Counted from the first letter of the stretch, positions 34,650 to 43,852 are shown. The stretch: 51,014 bases of DNA from an uncultured Clostridia bacterium (GCA_945830395.1 CALZYE010000011.1:1-51014), one strand, 5' to 3'. The notes: generated by a model not told the origin, from the letters alone. Numbers and translations are program-made.

Positions 34650-36698
34650 ATGAGTCAATACGATAGATTTGGACAAAATCGTGTATTGGAACCCCAGTAT
34701 GTACTGCCCACTTCCGCGTGGAAACTTGATAACAGCAGGAAGATTGAGCCTTTTGAGATGAGGGTCGATATACATAAAATTCATATAGAAGGAACCAGTT
34801 TCAAGCAGATTTGCCTTGAGGCAAACGACAACGGCGAGAGAATCAAGCAGAAGATTATGGACATCATAATCAGGAGAGGGAAACTGCACAATCCGGTAAC
34901 CGACACGGGAGGACTGTTCTACGGAACTGTGAGAGAAATAGGCGCAAAATATGAGAACCCGTTAAATTTAAAGCCGGGGGATGAAGTGATTTGCAATACT
35001 TCCATGGCATCTGTTCCTATAAATGTCGATAAGGTGACGGCAATCGACAGAGCATTCGGACAGGTGGATGTTGAGGGATATGCCATAATATACGATAAGA
35101 TTCCGGTGGTAAAAAAGACGGAAGATGTTCACATCAATCTGTTGCTTTATGCGCTGAACGAATCCGGCACCCTGCTTAAGGTAAGCAACACCGCAGTAGG
35201 AAAAAGAAAGTTTCTCATCGTAGGCAACAACGAGCTTACAAACCTGTTTTACGGGTATGCCATAAAAAAAGTGACAGGAGATGATGCGGAGATAATATGC
35301 CTCTTGGACAAAAAAACGGAATCACTGCTGAGCGGCAGCTCCATGGATCGTCTTATGGACAATGTTTTTACGGAGGTCAGGATGGTGGATATTCTGAAAC
35401 CGCTGGAGTGCATGGAAGAGATTCAGAAGAAGGCGCCCTTCGATTTGTCTGTAAACTGCGCCGATATTCCCGGCGCCGAGACCATAAACATTTTGGCGAC
35501 TCGTCAGGGAGGAACGGTGGTCTTTGCCAACCTCATAAACAACTACAACATTGCGCTCTATATAACAGAAGCCATCTCAAAGCAGCTTGACATAAGGTGT
35601 GCAGACGGATTCACAGCGGCGTATGAAAACTTCGACATAGATATTGTGAAGGACATTACGCCCTATATTGAAAGAGCTGTGGAAACGAATGTGAGATTCA
35701 ACGACGATCCCGCCTACCCTATCAATAGAGAAAGCAGGCTTCGTGAGGTTTCCGGACAGAGACAGACCATGCTTGAGGATTTTATATGCGAAAGCGGGGC
35801 GATGGCAACGGTTCTTGATGAAATTCTGACTGTTTCCAAATATGACTGCAATGTTCTTATCACGGGAGATACAGGAGTGGGGAAAGAAAATGTTGCAAAT
35901 ATCATATATAAGAACAGCGTGAGAAAAATGCAGCCCTTCGTAAAGATTAACTGTGCTTCCATCTCTTCAGAACGCCTTGAAGCTGACTTTTTCGGTGTGG
36001 AAAGAGGCAGAAGCGGATGCTTTGAAAGGGCTGACAACGGAACGCTTTTCCTCGACGATGTGGGTGAACTTTCCCCCGATATGCAGGCAAAGCTTTTGAG
36101 AGCCATTCAGGATGGTGAATTTTTCAGAGTTGGAGGGACGATTCCGGTAAAGACGAATGTGAGAATTTTGTCCGCAACAAGCAGAGATGTTGAGGCGATG
36201 ATCGGAGACGGCAAATTCAGAAGGGACTTGTATTACAGGCTCAATGTCGTACGGATTCAGGTTCCGCAGCTCAAGGAAAGAACGGGAGATATACCTGCGC
36301 TTACTCAGCATTTTTTAAATAAATACGGCAAGAAGTTCGATATGAAGAGGACCATAGACAGGGATGCTGTGGAATATTTGAAGCAGTGCGACTGGCCGGG
36401 AAATATCAGGGAGTTTGAAAATACCGTGCAGCGACTGATGATTGGCACTCCGAGAAAGCAGATTACCCTAATCGATGTGATGAGAGAACTTCACGGAGAT
36501 GTTTTTGACAACTCTGTCGGAACTTCTTCGGGGACTTCCGACGGGCAGGTCATGGATCTGGAAAAGCTGGTGAGAAATTTTGAAAAAAATATTTTAAAAC
36601 ATGCCTGTGAACAGTACGGTTCTACCAGAAAGGTTGCAAAGGCGGTAGGTATAAGCCAGACCCAGCTTGTAAGGAAAAAGAAAAAATATAACCTGTAG
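34650..36698 (+). CDS. Lysine-fermentation regulator: Kdd-like sensor, GAFTGA-less AAA+ domain, TyrR-like HTH
   Basis: The 682-residue protein is a fusion. Residues ~1-335 align over their whole length with the Kdd enzyme encoded next door (shared RVLEP..VLP, HNPVTDTGGLFYGTVREIG, LKPGDEV, GQVDVEGYAI, ILATRQGGTVVF), but the Gly-rich nucleotide loop is replaced by VGNNELTN. Next is an AAA+ domain of the sigma-54-activator type: Walker A GDTGVGKE (~406) and Walker B GTLFLDDVGE. The GAFTGA loop is absent; the sequence runs FFGVERG-RSGCFERADNG, about eight residues shorter than normal. The C-terminus has YGSTRKVAKAVGISQTQLV, close to the TyrR DNA-binding helix-turn-helix. I infer a metabolite-sensing regulator of the lysine genes that works with sigma-A. 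ATG 34650 has AAAGGAG upstream. Confidence 0.88.
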   Translation: MSQYDRFGQNRVLEPQYVLPTSAWKLDNSRKIEPFEMRVDIHKIHIEGTSFKQICLEANDNGERIKQKIMDIIIRRGKLHNPVTDTGGLFYGTVREIGAKYENPLNLKPGDEVICNTSMASVPINVDKVTAIDRAFGQVDVEGYAIIYDKIPVVKKTEDVHINLLLYALNESGTLLKVSNTAVGKRKFLIVGNNELTNLFYGYAIKKVTGDDAEIICLLDKKTESLLSGSSMDRLMDNVFTEVRMVDILKPLECMEEIQKKAPFDLSVNCADIPGAETINILATRQGGTVVFANLINNYNIALYITEAISKQLDIRCADGFTAAYENFDIDIVKDITPYIERAVETNVRFNDDPAYPINRESRLREVSGQRQTMLEDFICESGAMATVLDEILTVSKYDCNVLITGDTGVGKENVANIIYKNSVRKMQPFVKINCASISSERLEADFFGVERGRSGCFERADNGTLFLDDVGELSPDMQAKLLRAIQDGEFFRVGGTIPVKTNVRILSATSRDVEAMIGDGKFRRDLYYRLNVVRIQVPQLKERTGDIPALTQHFLNKYGKKFDMKRTIDRDAVEYLKQCDWPGNIREFENTVQRLMIGTPRKQITLIDVMRELHGDVFDNSVGTSSGTSDGQVMDLEKLVRNFEKNILKHACEQYGSTRKVAKAVGISQTQLVRKKKKYNL

Positions 36699-36719
36699 TG
36701 CATACATAATATAAGGCGC

Positions 36720-36735
36720 GAACCGCAAAGTGTTC
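36720..36735 (+). promoter_or_regulatory. Candidate operator 2, GAACC-N6-TGTTC
   Basis: Dyad with one mismatch to GAACC-N6-GGTTC, flanked by GC...GC. It lies 32 bp (three helical turns) before operator 3 on the same face of the helix. Confidence 0.45.
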
Positions 36736-36751
36736 ACGCATGAAATTTATC

Positions 36752-36767
36752 GAACCGAAAGAGGTTC
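36752..36767 (+). promoter_or_regulatory. Candidate operator 3, GAACC-N6-GGTTC
   Basis: Perfect dyad, spacer GAAAGA, 46 bp upstream of the -35 box of the kdd promoter. Confidence 0.55.
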
Positions 36768-36813
36768 ATAAGAGGGATTGTCAAAAAATTGCCAATTGAT
36801 AACACCTAAAACA

Positions 36814-36842
36814 TGGACATATTTTGTGAATAAATCTATAAT
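36814..36842 (+). promoter_or_regulatory. Sigma-A-like promoter of the kdd-kam operon
   Basis: TGGACA, 17-bp spacer, TATAAT. No -24/-12 (sigma-54) element was found in this intergenic region. A small hairpin TCGGCT/AGCCGA (36851-36865) would sit at the 5' end of the transcript. Confidence 0.75.
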
Positions 36843-36913
36843 AGATACGGTCGGCTGAGAGCCGAAACAAATAGCTTATAATTATTAATTAAATTTTTAG
36901 GAGGATAATGCAA

Positions 36914-37975
36914 ATGAAAAAAGGAAATCCGTACGGTACTCACAGAGTAATTTCACCAAAGGGAGTTCTACCACAGCCGGCAGATGTTATTGATAATGAT
37001 ATGGAGATCTATGACAACGAGGTTAAAATCTCAGTTAAGACTCTTAACATCGACTCAGCTTCATTCACATCTGTTGTAGACCACGCTTGTGGAAAGAAAC
37101 CTACTGATGATCTTTCTGCTGATGATATCGAAAAGATTAAGGAAACCATGCTTGGTATCGTAGCCAAGGCAGGTAAGCACAAGAACCCTTGGACAGGCTC
37201 CGGCGGAATGCTTATCGGAACTGTTGAGGAAATAGGACCTGAATGGAAGGGTGATCTTAAGGTTGGCGACAAAATCGCTACACTGGTTTCACTGTCACTT
37301 ACACCACTTGTAATTGATGAAATCATCGACATGAGACCTGCTATCGACCAGGTTGACATCAAGGGTCATGCAATCCTGTTCCAGAGCGGTATCTACGCTG
37401 TTCTTCCGGAAGATATGGAAGAAGGTCTTGCACTATCCGCACTCGATGTTGCAGGTGCACCTGCTCAGACAGCTAAGTTGGTTAAGCCGGGCGACACAGT
37501 TCTTGTTATCGGCGGCGGCGGAAAATCCGGAATGCTTTGCCTATACGAAGCAAAGAAGAGAGCAGGGGTTACAGGTAAAGTTATCTGTGCCGCAGGTTCT
37601 CCAAGATCGGAAGAAAGAGCTAAGAATCTAAACTTGGCTGACGAATACTTCCACATGGACGCTACAGATGCTGTCGGAATGTACGAGAAGATTATGGAAG
37701 TTACAAACGGCGAGCTTTGCGATGTGGTTATCAATGTTGTTAACATCGAAAACACAGAGATGGCTTCAATCCTGGCAACTAAGGATGACGGTCTTGTATA
37801 CTTCTTCTCAATGGCTACAAACTTCACTAAGGCAGCTCTCGGTGCAGAAGGTGTTGGTAAAGATGTTAACATGATTATCGGTAACGGATACTGCAAGGGA
37901 CACGCTGAAGTTACTCTACAGGAGTTGAGAGAAAATCCTGAACTTATGAAATTGTTCAAGGAGCTGTACGCTTAG
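36914..37975 (+). CDS. kdd: L-erythro-3,5-diaminohexanoate dehydrogenase
   Basis: Kdd oxidises 3,5-diaminohexanoate with NAD to 3-keto-5-aminohexanoate, the third step of lysine fermentation. The 353-residue protein is MDR-like: KHKNPWTGSGGMLIGTVEEIG near residue 90, DLKVGDKIATLVS, and a Rossmann segment VLVIGGGGKSGMLCLYEAKKR near residue 198. The start is probably ATG 36914, which places AGGAGG nine bases upstream; ATG 36908 is only three bases from it. It heads the kam operon from the promoter at 36814. Confidence 0.93.
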   Translation: MKKGNPYGTHRVISPKGVLPQPADVIDNDMEIYDNEVKISVKTLNIDSASFTSVVDHACGKKPTDDLSADDIEKIKETMLGIVAKAGKHKNPWTGSGGMLIGTVEEIGPEWKGDLKVGDKIATLVSLSLTPLVIDEIIDMRPAIDQVDIKGHAILFQSGIYAVLPEDMEEGLALSALDVAGAPAQTAKLVKPGDTVLVIGGGGKSGMLCLYEAKKRAGVTGKVICAAGSPRSEERAKNLNLADEYFHMDATDAVGMYEKIMEVTNGELCDVVINVVNIENTEMASILATKDDGLVYFFSMATNFTKAALGAEGVGKDVNMIIGNGYCKGHAEVTLQELRENPELMKLFKELYA

Positions 37976-38029
37976 TCCGAGCATACCGGTTAAAATATCA
38001 GTTGTATTTTACTTATAGTATTAATCAAT

Positions 38030-38082
38030 TTGTCGGATTGAGGGTTCACGGAAGGTTCACTTTATGAGCCTCAGTCTGACAA
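38030..38082 (+). other. Hairpin with repeated GGTTCAC between kdd and kamA
   Basis: Fourteen-pair stem (TTGTCGGATTGAGG with CCTCAGTCTGACAA, two G-U). GGTTCAC occurs at 38043 (across stem end and loop) and at 38054, eleven bases apart, which equals the half-site spacing of the candidate operators. It may be an RNA processing or attenuation element, or an imperfect operator. Confidence 0.45.
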
Positions 38083-38135
38083 GTTAATTAAAAGAAGAAA
38101 CTCTGCGTTGAAGAAACGAAAATAGGAGATTTATT

Positions 38136-39395
38136 ATGGCTATTAGAAATTGGAAAGATATTCCTTTGTTTAAGGATGTAACGGAAGAACAGTGGAACGA
38201 CTGGCATTGGCAGGTGTCACACAGATTGTCAACACTTGAAGACATTTGCCAGGTTGTAAACCTGACTGAACAGGAAAAGGCTGATATCGAAAAGGTTATC
38301 GGCGGATTCAGAGTTGGAATCACACCTTATTACGCATCACTTATGGATCCTGACGATCCTACAGATCCTGTAAGAATGCAGGCAGTTCCTACACTTATGG
38401 AAATGCACAGATCAGAGGCTGATGATGCAGACCCGCTGCACGAGGATGCAGATTCACCTGCTCCGGGACTGACTCACAGATATCCTGACAGAGTTCTTTT
38501 CTTAATCACTGACCAGTGCTCAATGTACTGTCGTCATTGCACAAGAAGAAGACTTGCAGGAGAAACGGACGGAGCAAGATCAAGAGAAGATATCGATGCA
38601 TGTATTGCATACATCAAGAGAACTCCTGAGGTTAGAGATGTACTTCTATCCGGCGGAGATGCCCTTCTTGTTGAAGACAGCACTCTTGAATACATCATCA
38701 GCGAGCTTCGCAAGATTCCTCATGTTGAAATCGTAAGACTGGGTTCCAGAGTACCTGTTGTTATGCCTCAGAGAATCACTGACGATTTAGTTAACATGCT
38801 AAAGAAATATCACCCAATTTGGTTGAACACACACTTTAACCATCCGCAGGAAATCACAGAAACAGCAAAAGAAGCACTCAGAAAGCTTGCTGACGCAGGT
38901 ATTCCTTTAGGAAACCAGAGTGTACTTCTAAGAGGCATCAATGATGACAAGTCAATTATGATGGACCTTGTTCACGAACTTGTTATGAACAGAGTGAGAC
39001 CTTACTACATCTACATCTGTGACCTGTCTGTCGGTATTGAACACTTCAGAACTACGATGGCTAAGGGACTTGAAATCATGGAAGGTCTGAGAGGACATAC
39101 TTCCGGATACTGCGTTCCTACATTCGTAATCGACGCTCCGGGTGGTGGCGGTAAGACACCTGTAATGCCGCAGTATGTAATCTCAGAAACACCTGATAAG
39201 ATTATTCTGAGAAACTACGAAGGCGTTATCACTACATACACACAGCCACACCTTCCTGATGTTAAGTGCAACTTCAACTACAGAGAAGGAAAAGAGGGCA
39301 TAAAAGTTTCAGGCGTATCGGCACTTGGTGAAGGTCTGCAGATCAAATCTATGGAACCTGCTCACCTGGCAAGACACGAAAGAAACAAACACTAA
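38136..39395 (+). CDS. kamA: L-lysine 2,3-aminomutase
   Basis: KamA converts L-lysine to L-beta-lysine, the first fermentation step, using S-adenosylmethionine, PLP and a 4Fe-4S cluster. The 419-residue protein has the radical SAM motif CSMYCRHC (Cys128, 132, 135), the family block THRYPDRVLFLITDQ before it, GGDALL, and the PLP region with FVIDAPGGGGKTP near residue 330 (catalytic Lys). GGAGATT precedes the ATG. A hairpin lies between kdd and kamA. Confidence 0.97.
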   Translation: MAIRNWKDIPLFKDVTEEQWNDWHWQVSHRLSTLEDICQVVNLTEQEKADIEKVIGGFRVGITPYYASLMDPDDPTDPVRMQAVPTLMEMHRSEADDADPLHEDADSPAPGLTHRYPDRVLFLITDQCSMYCRHCTRRRLAGETDGARSREDIDACIAYIKRTPEVRDVLLSGGDALLVEDSTLEYIISELRKIPHVEIVRLGSRVPVVMPQRITDDLVNMLKKYHPIWLNTHFNHPQEITETAKEALRKLADAGIPLGNQSVLLRGINDDKSIMMDLVHELVMNRVRPYYIYICDLSVGIEHFRTTMAKGLEIMEGLRGHTSGYCVPTFVIDAPGGGGKTPVMPQYVISETPDKIILRNYEGVITTYTQPHLPDVKCNFNYREGKEGIKVSGVSALGEGLQIKSMEPAHLARHERNKH

Positions 39396-39427
39396 TATAA
39401 GTCTGCTTATGTAGACCGAACAAATAA

Positions 39428-39455
39428 ACATAGGGAGGCTTCGGTCTCCCTATGT
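39428..39455 (+). other. UUCG-tetraloop hairpin between kamA and kamB
   Basis: Twelve-pair stem (ACATAGGGAGGC with GTCTCCCTATGT, one G-U) capped by TTCG, an exceptionally stable C(UUCG)G loop. No T-run follows, so it may adjust mRNA stability and relative expression in the operon more than terminate. Confidence 0.6.
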
Positions 39456-39493
39456 CATTGAAAAGCTATTGCAAAACTTCAAAGGTTGGTTAA

Positions 39494-40513
39494 ATGGGAT
39501 TACTAAAAGAGCTTTCAACTAAATACAAGACTTTATCAATAGTCGGAATGTCGAAGAATGCAGGCAAGACGACAGCCCTTAACTACCTTATTGAAGAGGC
39601 TATGGATGAAGGACTTAAACTGGGAATAACCTCAACGGGCAGAGACGGTGAGACTCAGGATTTGGTTACAGGAACGGAAAAACCCAGAGTATATCTGGAT
39701 GTGGATACACTTGTAGCAGTTCCGGCGCTGCTGTACGAGCTGTCGGATGCGGGACTTGAAGTGGTAAAGAGAACCAATTACTCCACTGCCATAGGAACGC
39801 TTTTGATTTGCAGGGTAAAAGAAGCCGGATATGTACAGGTTGCAGGCCCTGTAATAAATGCAGAACAGAAAAAACTTTGTCAGGACATGCTGAATGACGG
39901 ATGCGATTTAGTCATGATTGACGGAGCTATAGACAGAAAAACAATAGCATCCCCGGACACCTCCGATGCCATTATACTGGCTACGGGAGCTGTGATTTCG
40001 AGAAAAATGAATAAAATGGTTGAAGAAACTGCCCATGTTGTCAGTTTGTATTCAACAGATGAACTTGAGGATGGTCCTTACAGAGAGGCTATCCAAGCTA
40101 ATAATTTTGACGATAAGATTATGATTATTAGTGAAGATGCAGGCGTAACGAAACTCGATTTGGTAACGGGTTTAGGCGCGGCAAGGCATATAGACGAAGC
40201 GATTAAGGAAGATACGAGATTTGTCTATATTCCGGGAGCTTTTACTAATAGCGTAATTTCAGATATTAATCCGAAGAAACTTAAGCAAGTAAGATTTGTC
40301 CTAAAGGACCCGACAAAGATTTTTATAAACCCCATGGACTGGGGAAAGTTCAGAAAAAAGGGCTTTAGGGTTTCGGTACTTAAGAAGATTGAAATTGCTT
40401 TAATAACAGTTAATCCATGGGCTCCGGCAGGGTATACCTTCGATAATATACTTCTGCTTGAGGAAATGAAGAAAGCTATTCCTGATATACCTGTAATAGA
40501 TGTAAGGATGTAG
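39494..40513 (+). CDS. kamB: KamB, P-loop protein of the lysine 5,6-aminomutase locus
   Basis: The 339-residue protein has a Walker A motif at the N-terminus (VGMSKNAGKTT, residues ~18-28) and DLVMIDGAIDRKT further on. Homologues occur in lysine and ornithine fermentation clusters beside a MutS-like gene and aminomutase subunits. A role in reactivation of the B12-dependent aminomutase is proposed from this context, and I treat that as inference. Immediately followed by kamC after 2 bp. Confidence 0.85.
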   Translation: MGLLKELSTKYKTLSIVGMSKNAGKTTALNYLIEEAMDEGLKLGITSTGRDGETQDLVTGTEKPRVYLDVDTLVAVPALLYELSDAGLEVVKRTNYSTAIGTLLICRVKEAGYVQVAGPVINAEQKKLCQDMLNDGCDLVMIDGAIDRKTIASPDTSDAIILATGAVISRKMNKMVEETAHVVSLYSTDELEDGPYREAIQANNFDDKIMIISEDAGVTKLDLVTGLGAARHIDEAIKEDTRFVYIPGAFTNSVISDINPKKLKQVRFVLKDPTKIFINPMDWGKFRKKGFRVSVLKKIEIALITVNPWAPAGYTFDNILLLEEMKKAIPDIPVIDVRM

Positions 40514-40515
40514 AT

Positions 40516-42273
40516 ATGCAAGGTGGATCAAACAGAAGATTGGCAAATGTAAAAACGAGAAGCGAAACGGGCTTGGACTATGTAATGCTGAACATGGAAA
40601 TCATGTCACCTTTCGGAAAGAAAAAGCTGAAGGAAATGAAGCCTTTTTTTCCGGGGGAAGAAGATGCTCTTAGGGCAGAGCTTAACCGCATTGAGGATAT
40701 GATTGCGTTTATAAGAGAATATCCTACACTGAGGGCTAAGATTCAAGAGGTCTTTATGGAAGTTAAGGACTCTGTGAATACCATTGTCAGAAGTGAGCAT
40801 AATACCCTGTCGGTGGTGGAAATCTATGAGGTCAAATCCCTTCTTTTGCAGATGAGACAACTTCTGAAACTGACTAAGGACAAGGAAGCGGGAGATTATC
40901 AGAGCGGCTGCTGTGTGGCGGAGCTGAAGGCTGCAGCAGGAGAAGATGAAGCTGATGACAAGAGTGCGGAGGAAACTTTCGATAAAGAAGTGACTTTAGG
41001 TGCAGACATCCCAAATGAGTATTATCTTGATGATACGGAGGAACTTTTAGATATACTGGATCCCAGAAAAGACAGGATGAACACCTTCTATATATACGAT
41101 GAGTTCAGCGAGAAGCTTGGAGAATATCGGAAGAAGAAGCGATCCTATGAACTGGATATAAGAAAAGCACAGAAGGCGGCAAGAGACGCTTTGCGCAGAG
41201 AGAAAGGAGTACAGCTCACCCCTAAATTCGATATAGTCGTTGCGAGATCTCATCCGGACTTTGAAAAAATCGGTAATTTGCAGGAACTTGAGGTTGCAGA
41301 TCAGGACTATATGAGTGTTACTTTTAAACTGAAGCCTAACGAAGAAGTTTTTAAGTATATAGAGGAGATGGAGAACCTGAACGCTTTAATCGATGCAGAG
41401 GAAGAACGAATTACAGAGATTCTTTCCAAAGAAATTGCAAAGTTTAAAGATGTGCTTGTAAAAAACTGCGAGACCATGGGGGCATTAGAGTTGGCCCTTG
41501 CCAGAGGACTGTACGCCATTAAACGAAATCTCATAAAACCGGAAATTACGGAAGAACATATAATAGAGTTTGAAAACGGAAGAAACCTTCAGGTTGAGGA
41601 AATCCTGAATTCCAAAGGTCAGAAGTACTGCCCGATTTCAATTTCGCTGAAGGACGGAGTTACCTGTATTACGGGTGCCAACATGGGAGGCAAAACCATT
41701 TCTCTGAAGCTGGCGGGACAGGTGGCAATCCTTGCGCAGTACGGGTTCTTTGTTCCGGCGGAGGTGGCGAGAGTCGGCCTTTCAAACTATATGCAAATTC
41801 TGATAGGCGACAGTCAGTCGGTTGAACGGGGTCTTTCATCTTTCGGCTCGGAAATGGAAGAACTTAAACAGATTCTTGACAACGGACAGGATCGTTCAAT
41901 AATACTGATGGACGAGATAGCCAGCGGAACTAACCCTGTTGAGGGGCTGGCGCTGACAAAATCTATAGTCGACTATTTAATCGTTAAACCGTATATCTCT
42001 CTTATCACAACTCACTTTGAAACTGTAACAGAAAGAGAAGGAGTTATAAATATGCAGGTTAGGGGACTTGCAAATGCCAACTTCACCTTGCTGGACAGAG
42101 AACTGAGGTATGCAAAGAAGCGTGATAGGATAAATATAATTTCAAAATACATGGACTACAGGCTGTGTAGAGTAGAAAAGAGTGGAGAGGTTCCTAAGGA
42201 TGCTCTGAATATTGCCAAGATGCTGGGAATCAGCGACGAGATAATAGATGGAGCGAAAAAATATATCAAGTAA
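40516..42273 (+). CDS. kamC: KamC, MutS-related ATPase
   Basis: The 585-residue protein contains a MutS-type ATPase domain in its second half: Walker A GANMGGKT (~387-394), a Q-loop like LIGDSQSVERGLSSFGSEMEEL, Walker B ILMDEIASGTN and the His switch in LITTHFETV. The N-terminal half (including an Asp/Glu-rich stretch near residue 145) has no MutS DNA-recognition domain, so it is not a mismatch repair protein. With KamB it is thought to serve the adenosylcobalamin aminomutase encoded directly downstream; this is inference from conserved gene order. Confidence 0.88.
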   Translation: MQGGSNRRLANVKTRSETGLDYVMLNMEIMSPFGKKKLKEMKPFFPGEEDALRAELNRIEDMIAFIREYPTLRAKIQEVFMEVKDSVNTIVRSEHNTLSVVEIYEVKSLLLQMRQLLKLTKDKEAGDYQSGCCVAELKAAAGEDEADDKSAEETFDKEVTLGADIPNEYYLDDTEELLDILDPRKDRMNTFYIYDEFSEKLGEYRKKKRSYELDIRKAQKAARDALRREKGVQLTPKFDIVVARSHPDFEKIGNLQELEVADQDYMSVTFKLKPNEEVFKYIEEMENLNALIDAEEERITEILSKEIAKFKDVLVKNCETMGALELALARGLYAIKRNLIKPEITEEHIIEFENGRNLQVEEILNSKGQKYCPISISLKDGVTCITGANMGGKTISLKLAGQVAILAQYGFFVPAEVARVGLSNYMQILIGDSQSVERGLSSFGSEMEELKQILDNGQDRSIILMDEIASGTNPVEGLALTKSIVDYLIVKPYISLITTHFETVTEREGVINMQVRGLANANFTLLDRELRYAKKRDRINIISKYMDYRLCRVEKSGEVPKDALNIAKMLGISDEIIDGAKKYIK

Positions 42274-42284
42274 GGAGAAAAAAG

Positions 42285-43838
42285 ATGAAAAGCAAACTAA
42301 ATCTTGATTTTGAGGTTGTTGCAAGTGCCAGAAATCATGCGAAAAATATCGCCAAAGATATGCAGGATTTCATTTCAAGACACACGACAGTTTCTACGGA
42401 AAGAACAATCTTGAGACTGCTGGGTGTGGACGGAGTCGATGATGTGGACAATCCGCTTCCTAATGTGGTGGTTGACCAGATTAAAGAAGCCGGAGCGCTT
42501 TCAACGGGTGTAGCTTACTGGATTGGTAATGCAATAGTTCAGACAGGCAAAACACCTCAGGAAATTGCAGAGGACATGGCAGAGGGAAAACTTGATGTAA
42601 CCAAGCTTCCGACATGCACCATGGAAGAAGCCCACGAAGCACTTCAGCCTTCAATCAAAAAAACCTTTGAAAAAATCGACATGCAGAAGGCTAAGCGTCA
42701 GGAATATCTGGATACCATCGGTTCAGGTCCTGAACCATACCTATATGTTATCGTAGCTACAGGTAATATTTACGAAGACGTTATTCAGGCGCAGGCTGCG
42801 GCAAGACAGGGTGCGGACATCATCGCCGTAATCAGAACAACTGCCCAGTCACTTCTCGACTATGTACCTTACGGTGCTACAACTGAAGGTTTCGGTGGTA
42901 CCTATGCTACTCAGGAAAACTTCAGAATAATGAGAAAAGCTCTTGACGAGGTTGGCGAGGAAGTTGGAAGATACATCAGATTGTGCAACTATTCATCAGG
43001 AATGTGTATGCCTGAAATTGCTGCAATGGGAGCTTTGGAAAGATTGGATGTAATGCTCAATGACGCTATTTACGGTATTCTTTTCAGAGACATCAACATG
43101 CAGAGAACATTGGTTGACCAGTTCATGTCCAGAGTTATTATCGGATACTGCGGAATCATATTCAACTCAGGAGAAGATAACTACTTAACAACAGACGATG
43201 CTGTGGAATCTGCACATACAGTAACCGCTTCTCAGTTTATCAACGAACAGTTTGCCGTTCTTGCTAATATTCCTGAGGAACAGATGGGTCTTGGACACGC
43301 TTTTGAGATGGATCCTAAAACTGAGGACGGATTCCTTCTTGAGCTGTCACAGGCTATTATGGCAAGGGAAATCTTCCCTAAGGCAAGACTTAAGTACATG
43401 CCTCCTACAAAGTTCATGACAGGTAATATATTTATGGGACATATTCAGGATGCGCTTTTCAATTTGGTTGCAATCTGGTCGCATCAGTCTCTGCTGCTTC
43501 AGGGAATGCTTACAGAAGCTATCCATACACCACATATGCACGACAGATATCTGTCCATAGAAAATGCTCAGTATATCTTTAACAACTGCAAGCACATCGG
43601 AGAAGATGTGGAATTTAAAAAGGACGGGATTATCCAGAGCCGTGCTCAGGAAGTTCTTAAGAAGGCCGATACTCTTCTTGCAGAAGTTGAAGAAGAAGGT
43701 CTTTTTGAAACAATTCAAAAAGGTAAGTTTGGTGGAGTTAAGCGTCCGTTCGACGGTGGTCACGGCTTAGAAGGCGTTACAACCAGAGGCGAGAATTATT
43801 TCAACCCATTTACAAAGCTATTTATGGATCATGAATAA
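42285..43838 (+). CDS. kamD: Lysine 5,6-aminomutase alpha subunit
   Basis: KamD is the large, catalytic subunit of beta-lysine 5,6-aminomutase. The 517-residue protein starts LNLDFEVVASARNHAKNIAKDMQDFISRHTTVSTERTILRLLGVDG and contains segments around the B12/PLP interface such as YVPYGATTEGFGGT and YSSGMCMPEIA. It needs adenosylcobalamin and PLP, both bound with the KamE subunit. AAGGAG precedes the ATG, 12 bp after kamC. Confidence 0.96.
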   Translation: MKSKLNLDFEVVASARNHAKNIAKDMQDFISRHTTVSTERTILRLLGVDGVDDVDNPLPNVVVDQIKEAGALSTGVAYWIGNAIVQTGKTPQEIAEDMAEGKLDVTKLPTCTMEEAHEALQPSIKKTFEKIDMQKAKRQEYLDTIGSGPEPYLYVIVATGNIYEDVIQAQAAARQGADIIAVIRTTAQSLLDYVPYGATTEGFGGTYATQENFRIMRKALDEVGEEVGRYIRLCNYSSGMCMPEIAAMGALERLDVMLNDAIYGILFRDINMQRTLVDQFMSRVIIGYCGIIFNSGEDNYLTTDDAVESAHTVTASQFINEQFAVLANIPEEQMGLGHAFEMDPKTEDGFLLELSQAIMAREIFPKARLKYMPPTKFMTGNIFMGHIQDALFNLVAIWSHQSLLLQGMLTEAIHTPHMHDRYLSIENAQYIFNNCKHIGEDVEFKKDGIIQSRAQEVLKKADTLLAEVEEEGLFETIQKGKFGGVKRPFDGGHGLEGVTTRGENYFNPFTKLFMDHE

Positions 43839-43852
43839 GGAGGGTGTTTTAG

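Noticed and set aside
36768-36907. Sigma-54 (-24/-12) promoter upstream of kdd
   Set aside because: The expected GG-N10-GC pair is not found on the plus strand; TGGACA-N17-TATAAT fits sigma-A instead, in line with the missing GAFTGA loop.
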